From contig NW_017962919.1 in NCBI RefSeq assembly GCF_001661345.1, positions 922,512-986,511 of the forward strand: 64,000 nt of DNA, given 5' to 3'. A program made the position numbers and the translations under genes. This document shows positions 53,722 through 61,852 of the stretch, one piece after another; positions within the stretch are counted from its first letter, which is position 1; every line of letters starts with the position of its first letter. Under the pieces are notes generated by a model, which was not told the DNA's origin, searched no databases, and saw nothing but the letters and a program-made list of their open reading frames with translations. The stretch is from Ascoidea rubescens DSM 1968. Its lineage: Eukaryota > Ascomycota > Saccharomycetes > Ascoideales > Ascoideaceae.

Positions 53722-55350
53722 ATGGTCGAAACAGGTACCAATGGCAAGTGTGAAACTATCAGTGATGGTATCTCTAGTTCTTCTAGTGAGCTGATGATGG
53801 CTGGGATTCAGGCGATAATTGAAGAACATTGCAGAGTGCAACGAGACACTGGCAATCACAGTCCAAACCATGTTGACACTGGTGGGTCTTCCAGTCTTGA
53901 GATTGTGCCAAACATCGACTCCAATATCGATCCAAGCTTTGACCAGATACTTTCTCAGAATATGATGCCACTAATACAGTCGAGTGCTCAATGCGATACA
54001 AGTGCTCAGGTGAAAGAACAAGATACTGGTGTAAATGTTGATAATAGTAAAGATTTTTCAAATAATACCATAGGGAACTGTGTTAAATTTATTAATATTA
54101 ATAGTGAAATATTGAGGAAATGTTCCAAATGCAAAAAACAATTTTCTCAAGCTGTAGTTAATGATAAAGAACTGGTACCGAAAAAGAAAAAAATATATAA
54201 ATTATGTTCCAAATGCCGTGAAAAGGAACGAGTTAAACATAGAATAAAATATAAATCTAAAATAAAATCCATTGGTATTTGCTCTGACTGCGATGCCCCG
54301 ATATCATTTTTTATTAATAATGTTAACAGCAATTCTGATGGTGACTCTAGTAATATTACCAACTATATTGATATTGTGAATTATATGAATAGTCATCCTA
54401 GTTATTCGAACCATATCCATAGCAATATTAGCGGACAGACCTTTGAATCTCAGAATGACGACAAAATTGCTGATAATACAAATAGAGAAACCAATAATAA
54501 GAACGACATGAAAAATGATAGTATTCACAATAATGAAGGCAAAGATGGTCGGAACAATGATAAAAGTAATTACAATTATAATTTTAATCAAAGTCAAAAT
54601 CCAAATGAAAGTAATAATGGAAATTTCTCTGTTACGGACAACTATAAATACTCTTTATGTCCACTTTGTCGATTGAAATCAAGATTGAAAAAAGCTAAAA
54701 GAGCAGAAACAGGAAAGTGCACAAATTGTTGCAAAAACAACGACACTCCAAATTACAAATCTTGCACCAAATGTAGAAACTATTTCAAAAAAAGAAAAGA
54801 AGAACTAGAAAAAAATGGTGCATGCAATAGATGTGGCAGAGCATTGGCAAGCAACAATGAACAAGATAATAATAATAAGCAACAGAATGATTCTAGATCT
54901 AACAAAAAATTAAAAAGACACTATAAAACTTGCACTATTTGTCGTTCAAACAATAAAAGAAACAGAAAACTACCCGATGAAATGAAAAAAAGAAATAAAT
55001 TGATAGTAGAAAACAAAGAAATTCAAAAAAAAATAGATAATTATAAATCTCAAAAGCTAAAAGAAAAACAAATTAAAAAAGAGTTGAATTCCCTTAAAAA
55101 AACTAAGAGTCAGCTTTCTCAAAATATAAATGATGATGATATTGAAAATATTGACAAAGCTAACAACCAAAGCTTGGGTTTTATCCGGATTGAGGATTCA
55201 TTGAACAGTATTGTTGTGCACTCTGGGTTTGACCATAATAACAGTGCCCAGGCTTCTGAAAGAGATGAACTTTCCACTAAGATAATCTCATTTATAAATA
55301 AATTGACACCTGAAATGAAAGAAGCTGTAAGCAAAAATCTTCAAAAGTAA
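53722..55350 (+). CDS. Unrecognised protein with four tandem cysteine-pair (Zn-ribbon-like) units
   Basis: 542 residues from the ATG at 53722. I do not recognise the family by name. Four units share one plan: C-x2-C, a spacer, then (Y-K)-x-C-x2-C-R and a basic helix. Unit 1 (about 134-166): KCSKCKKQF...YKLCSKCRE. Unit 2 (187-317): ICSDCDA, an Asn-rich insertion of about 115 residues, then YSLCPLCRL. Unit 3 (333-352): KCTNCCKNNDTPNYKSCTKC. Unit 4 (368-408): ACNRCGR...YKTCTICRS. Each unit could bind one zinc. Between units the sequence is strongly basic (KHRIKYKSKIKS; RLKKAKR; YFKKRKEELEK), followed by a coiled-coil-like Lys/Gln-rich stretch (about 420-470) and an amphipathic end. This suggests a nuclear, nucleic-acid-binding protein. 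The N-terminal 130 residues are polar and disordered. Confidence 0.8.
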   Translation: MVETGTNGKCETISDGISSSSSELMMAGIQAIIEEHCRVQRDTGNHSPNHVDTGGSSSLEIVPNIDSNIDPSFDQILSQNMMPLIQSSAQCDTSAQVKEQDTGVNVDNSKDFSNNTIGNCVKFININSEILRKCSKCKKQFSQAVVNDKELVPKKKKIYKLCSKCREKERVKHRIKYKSKIKSIGICSDCDAPISFFINNVNSNSDGDSSNITNYIDIVNYMNSHPSYSNHIHSNISGQTFESQNDDKIADNTNRETNNKNDMKNDSIHNNEGKDGRNNDKSNYNYNFNQSQNPNESNNGNFSVTDNYKYSLCPLCRLKSRLKKAKRAETGKCTNCCKNNDTPNYKSCTKCRNYFKKRKEELEKNGACNRCGRALASNNEQDNNNKQQNDSRSNKKLKRHYKTCTICRSNNKRNRKLPDEMKKRNKLIVENKEIQKKIDNYKSQKLKEKQIKKELNSLKKTKSQLSQNINDDDIENIDKANNQSLGFIRIEDSLNSIVVHSGFDHNNSAQASERDELSTKIISFINKLTPEMKEAVSKNLQK

Positions 55351-55567
55351 TCTCTGGGCATACAAAGCTTGCCTGTGAAGCTGAATAATCCGTGTAGTGT
55401 ATTGCCAAATGTGTATCTTTGACATTTTGTGTATAAAAGAACCATTTGCATTTGGAAATTCACGTTGGTTCACAAACAATAAATTGCAGTGAGCAGCAAA
55501 GTAAGAACAGTTCATGGTCGCTAGCTAGCAACACATCCAGAGACCTGGTTTTCAAGCAGCGTGTTTG
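55351..55567. other. Spacer upstream of HFI1
   Basis: 217 bases between two genes in tandem. The CACGTG at 55629-55634 (GTCACGTGCG) lies downstream, inside the longest HFI1 frame, which argues that the HFI1 promoter may extend to there. Confidence 0.35.
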
Positions 55568-57781
55568 ATGCATGTCGAGACAAATCATGCATTATGCAGG
55601 TTGTGGATGCATCACCACAAGACAATGTCACGTGCGTTAATATCTCACGAGAAACTTGTTTGTGTGATGCCTTGGAGCTCTTTTCCTTCAGCAGATGCAG
55701 CTTCTTCCACAGACCTCTCCATGTCGACAGCTCTCGAGGCCTCAAGTGCTCTTGCTTTACCAGGTGACAGCTCCAGAAACACCAATGGCAGGAACTTTGC
55801 GTCCAGTAACCACGCAAACAATGAGAACGACCACCGCAGGTATCTTGACCATGACAATGATAATGAAAATGATAACGAGGACAACGACAACGATAACTCG
55901 ATTGATAACTCAATAGACAACTCGATGGATGACTCAAATGAAAACGTGCTTACTGGTTCTGCTTCTCAATCTTTGCTGATAAAACCTGATATTTCCACTC
56001 CCTTAATTGATTCAAAGAGAATTGATTTGCAAACTTTAATCAACAAATTTCACAATCAGTTGGGCGATAAGAATTGGTTGAAGTATCAGTCAATCTTCTC
56101 CAGTTTTATATTAGGTAAATTGTCCAGAAATGAATTTGAAAATGAGATAACAAAGATTATAAATTCAAATCTTTTGATAAATTTTCACAATCAATTTATC
56201 TTATCCAATTTGGCAAACTCCGTCAGAATTAATCCCTCTCCAAATTCTCATATAAGTGGATTTGGTTTCAATAACAATAATTTGTTTAATATGAATAACT
56301 CAAATAAAAAAAAAAAAAACTTAAATAATTACAAATTCAATAACCAGTACGAAGTATTGAAAACAAATATAATGAGTTTGCCTGTCAAGGAAAGAAGACG
56401 AATTAAAAATATTAAAAGAGATTCAGGAAAATCAAATTTATTGTCTGCAAATTCTTCATTGTATATTACTAATCGTTCTTTATTTCCTAAAATACCATTA
56501 CAAGACATCCAAAACGCAAACAATAATATTAATAACAACAATACAAAAAACAATAACAATAATACAAAAAACAATAACAGCAATAATAACAATAACAATA
56601 ACAATAACAATAACAATAACAATAACAATAACAATAACAACAGTCGTAATAATAATGATAATCATGAAAGTATAACAAAGATTAAAAGCGAAAAAAGCTC
56701 AACATCAACTCCAATTCCTACTCCTCATTTAAACTCAAAATCTTTACCTTCCAAAGCCCAAAATAATAAAAGCTCATCTCAACCTCGTGAAGTTATAACA
56801 GGAAATGCCGTAACATGGTCTCAGGATATTATGACTGGATTTCAAACTTTATTGGCTTCTGAATCTTACGAATTACCAGATAAAGATACTTTAAATTATA
56901 GAATGACAGGAATAATGAGAGAACATGGTTTGTTTGGCTCTTTGGATGAAAACTCAATTAATGTAATGTCAATGGCTATCGAGAGTCATTTAAAAACCAT
57001 TATTGAAGAAACCATTGATCTTGTAAGATACAGGAAATCAAAATATGATGAGAATGTTTTTGATATGTTTTCATTAAATACTCTTAGTAATACCAATACT
57101 GATACTATCACTGATAATATTTTTAATGGTACTATTAATAATAATAGTAATTTTGCCACTACTAACAACAATGCCAAAAATAATAACAATGAGATTTCTG
57201 TTATTAAAAAAAAGAAGAAAAAAAAGAAAAGAAAAATTATTTTAACAATTGAGGATATTTATGATGCTCTTAAATTATCTCCTCACATTGTTGAAGAAAG
57301 AGGTGTAATTTATAGACTACATTTTAATTTGTTAAAGGATGATGATTACTATAGATTAGATAATTTTGATAAATCAGAGATGGCCACCTTATTATCTCGT
57401 GATCAGATAAATAACAAAAGAAGAAAAATTTCAAATGAGTGTTATGATATTGTTAATTATTTTAAGCAAAACGAATATATTAACGAATCTCCCATTAAAT
57501 ATGCTGATCGACATTTTCATGATAATTTAGTTGGTATTGAATCGGCTCTTAAAAAAGATAATATCAAAACAGAGATAAAAAGTGAAATTAAATCCGAATT
57601 TATAAATAAAATTCCCATTTCCAATCAATTGCAACAGCAAAATCAATTTCCAAATAAAAGCAATGTTAATAATGGTGATGATGACAACGATAATGGTGAT
57701 GACGATTCTGCAGATTATGAAGAAACAGAAGGAACAAAAGAAGAATTGCTAGGTTTAATTCATGATATTTTGATTGATTAA
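55568..57781 (+). CDS. HFI1: SAGA subunit Hfi1/Ada1
   Basis: A structural subunit of the SAGA transcription coactivator in the nucleus. The conserved N-terminal Ada1 region begins at SKRIDLQTLINKFHNQLGDK (about 148) with WLKYQSIFSSFILGKLSRNE. A long Asn run follows (56521-56642). The histone-fold region starts at VTWSQDIMTGFQTLL, continues through YRMTGIMREHGLFGSLDENS and SHLKTIIEETIDLVRYRK, then a Lys-rich linker and LTIEDIYDALKLSPHIVEER. The C-terminus is acidic. Up to 737 residues (S. cerevisiae 488); the extra length is low-complexity. The start is uncertain: ATGs at 55568, 55625, 55667 and 55721 are all in frame, and the first 50 residues look unlike coding sequence, so 55667 or 55721 may be the true start. 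Confidence 0.85.
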   Translation: MHVETNHALCRLWMHHHKTMSRALISHEKLVCVMPWSSFPSADAASSTDLSMSTALEASSALALPGDSSRNTNGRNFASSNHANNENDHRRYLDHDNDNENDNEDNDNDNSIDNSIDNSMDDSNENVLTGSASQSLLIKPDISTPLIDSKRIDLQTLINKFHNQLGDKNWLKYQSIFSSFILGKLSRNEFENEITKIINSNLLINFHNQFILSNLANSVRINPSPNSHISGFGFNNNNLFNMNNSNKKKKNLNNYKFNNQYEVLKTNIMSLPVKERRRIKNIKRDSGKSNLLSANSSLYITNRSLFPKIPLQDIQNANNNINNNNTKNNNNNTKNNNSNNNNNNNNNNNNNNNNNNNNSRNNNDNHESITKIKSEKSSTSTPIPTPHLNSKSLPSKAQNNKSSSQPREVITGNAVTWSQDIMTGFQTLLASESYELPDKDTLNYRMTGIMREHGLFGSLDENSINVMSMAIESHLKTIIEETIDLVRYRKSKYDENVFDMFSLNTLSNTNTDTITDNIFNGTINNNSNFATTNNNAKNNNNEISVIKKKKKKKKRKIILTIEDIYDALKLSPHIVEERGVIYRLHFNLLKDDDYYRLDNFDKSEMATLLSRDQINNKRRKISNECYDIVNYFKQNEYINESPIKYADRHFHDNLVGIESALKKDNIKTEIKSEIKSEFINKIPISNQLQQQNQFPNKSNVNNGDDDNDNGDDDSADYEETEGTKEELLGLIHDILID
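56521..56642 (+). repeat. Asn-codon repeat (AAC/AAT) in HFI1
   Basis: About 40 codons, mostly alternating AAC and AAT, coding for asparagine with a few Thr, Lys and Ser. Unlike the uniform AAT runs elsewhere, the codons alternate. Confidence 0.9.
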
Positions 57782-58128
57782 AATGTAATTTTCTAAAAAG
57801 TCTTAATGGCATAATACATTTATTTGATTATATTATAATTTGAAATGTCTTTTCAAGCATTTAAAATTTCTTTACAACTACAGTGAGAATACTGAACTAT
57901 TATGATTGGTTTCTTTTTCAGTGGAGGTTTGTTTTTTTTTCCTCTTTTTTTTATTTTTTGTTTTATTTTTAATTTTTTTTTTTGTGGCCAAGCAATAAAT
58001 GATAATTCATTTTACTTGAATTGAATTGGAAACGGATGATATTTTTGATGAAAAACAGCAATAATTTACACTCTTATAAATATATCAGTAAATTTACCCA
58101 ATTAATTAATCCTGAGTTTCACTAACAA
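57782..58128. other. Convergent intergenic region HFI1/AFG2
   Basis: T-rich 3' flanks (a run with TTTTTTTTT at 57930-57985). I see no gene. Confidence 0.5.
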
Positions 58129-60696
58129 TTAAAAAAATTTCTTTGAATTACTAGCAAATCGTTCATAATAATTTAATAAATCTTCAGTAATTCCTCTGGG
58201 TAAATTCGTTAATGCTTTTTCAAAATGCCTTTTTTCAACTTTAACACAATCTTTATTTTCAACAATAGCAGCAAGTCCAGCTTCTTGTGATAATAAAACC
58301 ATTTCTGCACCAGAACAACCATCTGTTTTTGATGCTAAAACTTCAAGATAATTTGTACTCATTTCTTCATCCATATTAAAATTTTTGGTAGTGTTTTTTA
58401 ATATCTGTAGTCTAGCCAGGATATCCGGTGGTGCAACATAGATATGTCTATCCAATCTACCAGGTCTCAACAATGCTGGGTCTATTGAATCGGGTCTGTT
58501 TGTTGCAGCAACAATTATGACTTCACTTAATGTTTCTATACCATCAATTTCATTTAATAAAGTAGTTAGAACATGATTAGCTGTGGAAGTTGTTGCCTCG
58601 CCGCTTTCTCTGTCTGCGGACAAAGCATCAATTTCATCGAAAAACAAAATACTTGGGGATGCACTTCTTGCTTTTCGAAAAATTTCTCTTATTGTTCTTT
58701 CTGATTCACCAACATATTTATTAAAGATTTCGGGACCTTTAATGGCAAAAAAATTCAAACCAGATTCGGTTGCTAAAGCTTTTGCAGTTAAAGTCTTTGA
58801 ACAACCTGGAGGGCCGTAAAGTAAAATTCCTCTTGGTGGTTTTATACCCAATTTCCTAAAAGTATCAGAGGCTTCTAGAGGTAATTGGACCATTTCTTTT
58901 AGTTTTTGTTTTAAATATTCTTGGCCGCCGATATCAGACCAATAAACTTTTGGCATTTCTAGAAAGATTTCTCTCATTACTGATGGTCTCACATCTATCA
59001 TGGCATTCTGAAGGTCTTTAATTTGGATTGTGATATTATCAAAATTATTTTGATTTTGGTTTTTACTATTAATAAGAGATATGTTTCTTTCGATTGCTTT
59101 CATTACAGCTTCTCTGGTTAAAGCTATTAAATCAGCGCCAACATAACCATGGGTTTTTGAAGCAATTTGAAAAATTTGATCTTGGGTTAAATTGTGTTTC
59201 TTTTCATTCATTTTTTGAATGGATTTTTTCAAGATATCAAATCTGGCATCGATATCAGGAATACCTATTTCAATTTCTTGATCAAACCGACCTGGTCTTC
59301 TTAAAGCTGAATCAATTGAATTTGGTCTATTTGTTGATGCGATGATGATGACGTTATTATTTGAATTATCTAGTCCATCCATTAATGTGAGTAGAGTGGC
59401 AACGGTTCTATTTTCGATTTCAGTTGAATCACTGGAATCTCTTGAAGGTACTAAAGAATCTATTTCGTCTACAAATATTATAGAAGGTTGATAGGTTCTT
59501 GCTTCATTAAATATTTGGGTAAGTTTTTCCTCGGTTCCGCCCAAGTATTTTGAGATTATAGAAGGCCCATTAATAGATAAAATATGAGTTAATTTGGTTG
59601 AATTTGCAATTGCTTTTAATATCATTGTTTTTCCTGTACCTGGAGGACCATATAGTAGGATGCCTCTTGGAGGTTTTATATTAAATTGATAAAAAAGGTT
59701 TGAATTGAATAAAGGTAGTTCGATTGTTGATTTGATTTTATTGATTTGGTTTTTCAAACCACCTATACTGGTATAGGTTAATAATTTAGGCAAATTATAT
59801 AATTTGTATGGCAATAAAGAATCCTCGATAGGGTTTTTGGAAATTTTAAACTGAGATAAAGATTTCGAATAAAGATAAACAGGAGAGATTAATTTCTTGC
59901 GCTTTAGATTTTGTAATAAGTTTTCATGATATATGGGGTTGTGGGAAGTTATTTCGGTTTGAGTGGGTTTAGTTGCACCACTGTAAGTGTTTATTGTTAG
60001 GTTTTTTAATTGTGGTAATAATATATCAGAACCATCATTGTCAGTAAAATTGGATACATCACATATAGTGTATTCGATGCTCTCATGTAGGAACTTCAAA
60101 CCTGGAATGATTAAACCAAGGTCATTGAGTAACTTGTTTATTTTTTTTGTTGGCAGTTTGTTATTATTCTGGTTATTGTCGTCGTTGTCGTTTGTAATAT
60201 TAGCATCATTATCAGAAAAAGATTTCACCGAAAGAAAAATATTCAAAGAGTAATCAGGCTGGTAGTTTAGTTTCTCAATCACTAATCGATCACCAAGCAA
60301 CCAACCTGTTAGATCTAGGTAGTTTTGAGATATTCTGGCAACATTAAACTCAACAATTTCAGGATCTGACTGAACAATGGCAAGCAAACCATCGTTAGAA
60401 TTGTTTTCCTTTGAGAGGTGAACGAGGGCACCATTGGATAAGTCGAGCACAGTTGCCACCTGAGGATTGATGAACACCTTTGAGACAGACTTGATGGGTG
60501 TTTGCACAGCATTGTTTGCAGCAGCTAGAGAGGTGTCATTATGAAGGTTGTTGTGAGGCAAGCTGAGAATGGGTCTGATGATGAAGGCCTTGGGCACTTT
60601 GATCTTGGGAGCTGTCGAAGCTGGAGGGTTGTCTGGAACCTTGGAGGTGCTCTTCCTGGACTTGCTGGGTGTGTTCAAGCTGGCGTTTTTGGCCAT
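58129..60696 (-). CDS. AFG2: Afg2/Drg1 AAA-ATPase (60S ribosome maturation)
   Basis: A hexameric AAA-ATPase that releases Rlp24 from pre-60S particles in the cytoplasm. 855 residues. An N-domain (about 35-300) is followed by two ATPase modules. D1 has Walker A GPPGTGKT (about 350-357) and Walker B IIFVDEIDSL (about 407-416). D2 has GPPGCSKT (about 628-635), a Cys-Ser variant found in the Afg2/SPATA5 family, with ILFFDEIDAL (about 683-692) and the arginine fingers NRPDSIDPALLRPGR. The overall order and the GCSKT motif separate it from Cdc48. It starts with MAKNAS at the ATG at 60696, 137 bases from the divergent ILM1 start. Confidence 0.95.
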   Translation of the reverse strand: MAKNASLNTPSKSRKSTSKVPDNPPASTAPKIKVPKAFIIRPILSLPHNNLHNDTSLAAANNAVQTPIKSVSKVFINPQVATVLDLSNGALVHLSKENNSNDGLLAIVQSDPEIVEFNVARISQNYLDLTGWLLGDRLVIEKLNYQPDYSLNIFLSVKSFSDNDANITNDNDDNNQNNNKLPTKKINKLLNDLGLIIPGLKFLHESIEYTICDVSNFTDNDGSDILLPQLKNLTINTYSGATKPTQTEITSHNPIYHENLLQNLKRKKLISPVYLYSKSLSQFKISKNPIEDSLLPYKLYNLPKLLTYTSIGGLKNQINKIKSTIELPLFNSNLFYQFNIKPPRGILLYGPPGTGKTMILKAIANSTKLTHILSINGPSIISKYLGGTEEKLTQIFNEARTYQPSIIFVDEIDSLVPSRDSSDSTEIENRTVATLLTLMDGLDNSNNNVIIIASTNRPNSIDSALRRPGRFDQEIEIGIPDIDARFDILKKSIQKMNEKKHNLTQDQIFQIASKTHGYVGADLIALTREAVMKAIERNISLINSKNQNQNNFDNITIQIKDLQNAMIDVRPSVMREIFLEMPKVYWSDIGGQEYLKQKLKEMVQLPLEASDTFRKLGIKPPRGILLYGPPGCSKTLTAKALATESGLNFFAIKGPEIFNKYVGESERTIREIFRKARSASPSILFFDEIDALSADRESGEATTSTANHVLTTLLNEIDGIETLSEVIIVAATNRPDSIDPALLRPGRLDRHIYVAPPDILARLQILKNTTKNFNMDEEMSTNYLEVLASKTDGCSGAEMVLLSQEAGLAAIVENKDCVKVEKRHFEKALTNLPRGITEDLLNYYERFASNSKKFF

Positions 60697-60833
60697 TGTG
60701 CTTCTGGTAGTTATGCTGTTTTTGGTGCCAGCTCAGAGGAAAAGTGGTGGCGACGGAGCTGGCGCTTAAAGCTCTCAGTGAAACGACTCTGTTGTTCTTC
60801 ACCAACAACACCAACAACACCACCCTCATCAAT

Positions 60834-61571
60834 ATGGCCCTCTTTTCCTCCATCACCTTGAACTACTTCCGTATTTGCTTCTTGTTGTCCATTGCATACT
60901 ACATCATTAAGGATCCTAACGCCCTTCTCCTCAACAACTATGTGATTATCTTTGGCAAGTCGCTCGAATTGCCCATTATCGACAATTTGTCCAGTCATAG
61001 CAACGACAACCTCTTGGGCTTGTTCTCGGTTCTCTTCATTGTCTTTGCTCTCAATGACTTAATAGTTATTGTGTCCTTGTTGAATGTTCCAATCTTCAAG
61101 AACTTGAATTCAACCACTCCAACTCTAGTCATCGACCAAGATAACAACCGAATCGACCCCAACGATTCAAGTAACTTGGACAGATACGAATTCAATACCT
61201 CAAATAAACTATACTATATCTATTTTGAAAACTTAATTCCCTTCAGATTGTTGGTTCTATTTTTCATCATTATTTATTCCTACTTTTCGGCAAACTATTA
61301 CTTTTACAATGACTTGGTCATACTCTATTGTTTCTTGGAAATTTGGATCAATTTCATGATATATAACTCTTTAAAACAAGAAAAGGAATTGAGAGTAAGA
61401 AATTTCGGTAGAGATTACATCTATGAAAAAGAATTGAATGAAAATAATTTCATTAAAGAAGACGATCAAAATCAAAGCGAAAGTGATAGTGATAGTGATA
61501 ATGAAAGCAATGATCTCGATGGAAATACAGATGGTTGGGATAACAAGTTCGAAGAACCAATAAGATTATAA
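60834..61571 (+). CDS. ILM1: Ilm1-family membrane protein
   Basis: A multi-pass ER-type membrane protein. In S. cerevisiae Ilm1 is needed for mitochondrial DNA maintenance and slow growth phenotypes; its biochemical role is unknown. 245 residues from the ATG at 60834 (the frame is open upstream without an ATG). Hydrophobic segments lie at about 9-24, 52-75, 128-146 and 152-170. Family landmarks: LNYFRICFLLSIAYYIIKDP, LFSVLFIVFALNDLIVI, RLLVLFFIIIYSYFSANYYF and YCFLEIWINFMIYNSLKQEKE. The C-terminus is acidic (ESDSDSDNESND), as in the S. cerevisiae protein. It is divergent from AFG2. Confidence 0.9.
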   Translation: MALFSSITLNYFRICFLLSIAYYIIKDPNALLLNNYVIIFGKSLELPIIDNLSSHSNDNLLGLFSVLFIVFALNDLIVIVSLLNVPIFKNLNSTTPTLVIDQDNNRIDPNDSSNLDRYEFNTSNKLYYIYFENLIPFRLLVLFFIIIYSYFSANYYFYNDLVILYCFLEIWINFMIYNSLKQEKELRVRNFGRDYIYEKELNENNFIKEDDQNQSESDSDSDNESNDLDGNTDGWDNKFEEPIRL

Positions 61572-61852
61572 CATCAACCACTATTCTTTCCTGATATATA
61601 TTTACAGCTTCTGATTGTGTATTATCCACTATTTATTTAGAAAACAATAAAAAAAACAAGCTTAAAATAAATAAATTCACAACTAAATAATACAATTGCT
61701 GCTCAATCGAAAAACAAAACAAACTAACTAGGAAAAAAATAATCTAAAAACTGAAAATTATTGTAATTATAAAAATTGTGACCCATTTATGACTATTAAG
61801 AGCAATAAAACTAATTTTCTGTTGTTTCTGTTTATTTTTTTTACTTATAATT
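61572..61852. other. Convergent intergenic region ILM1/POP2
   Basis: 3' flanks, AT-rich. I see no gene. Confidence 0.5.
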
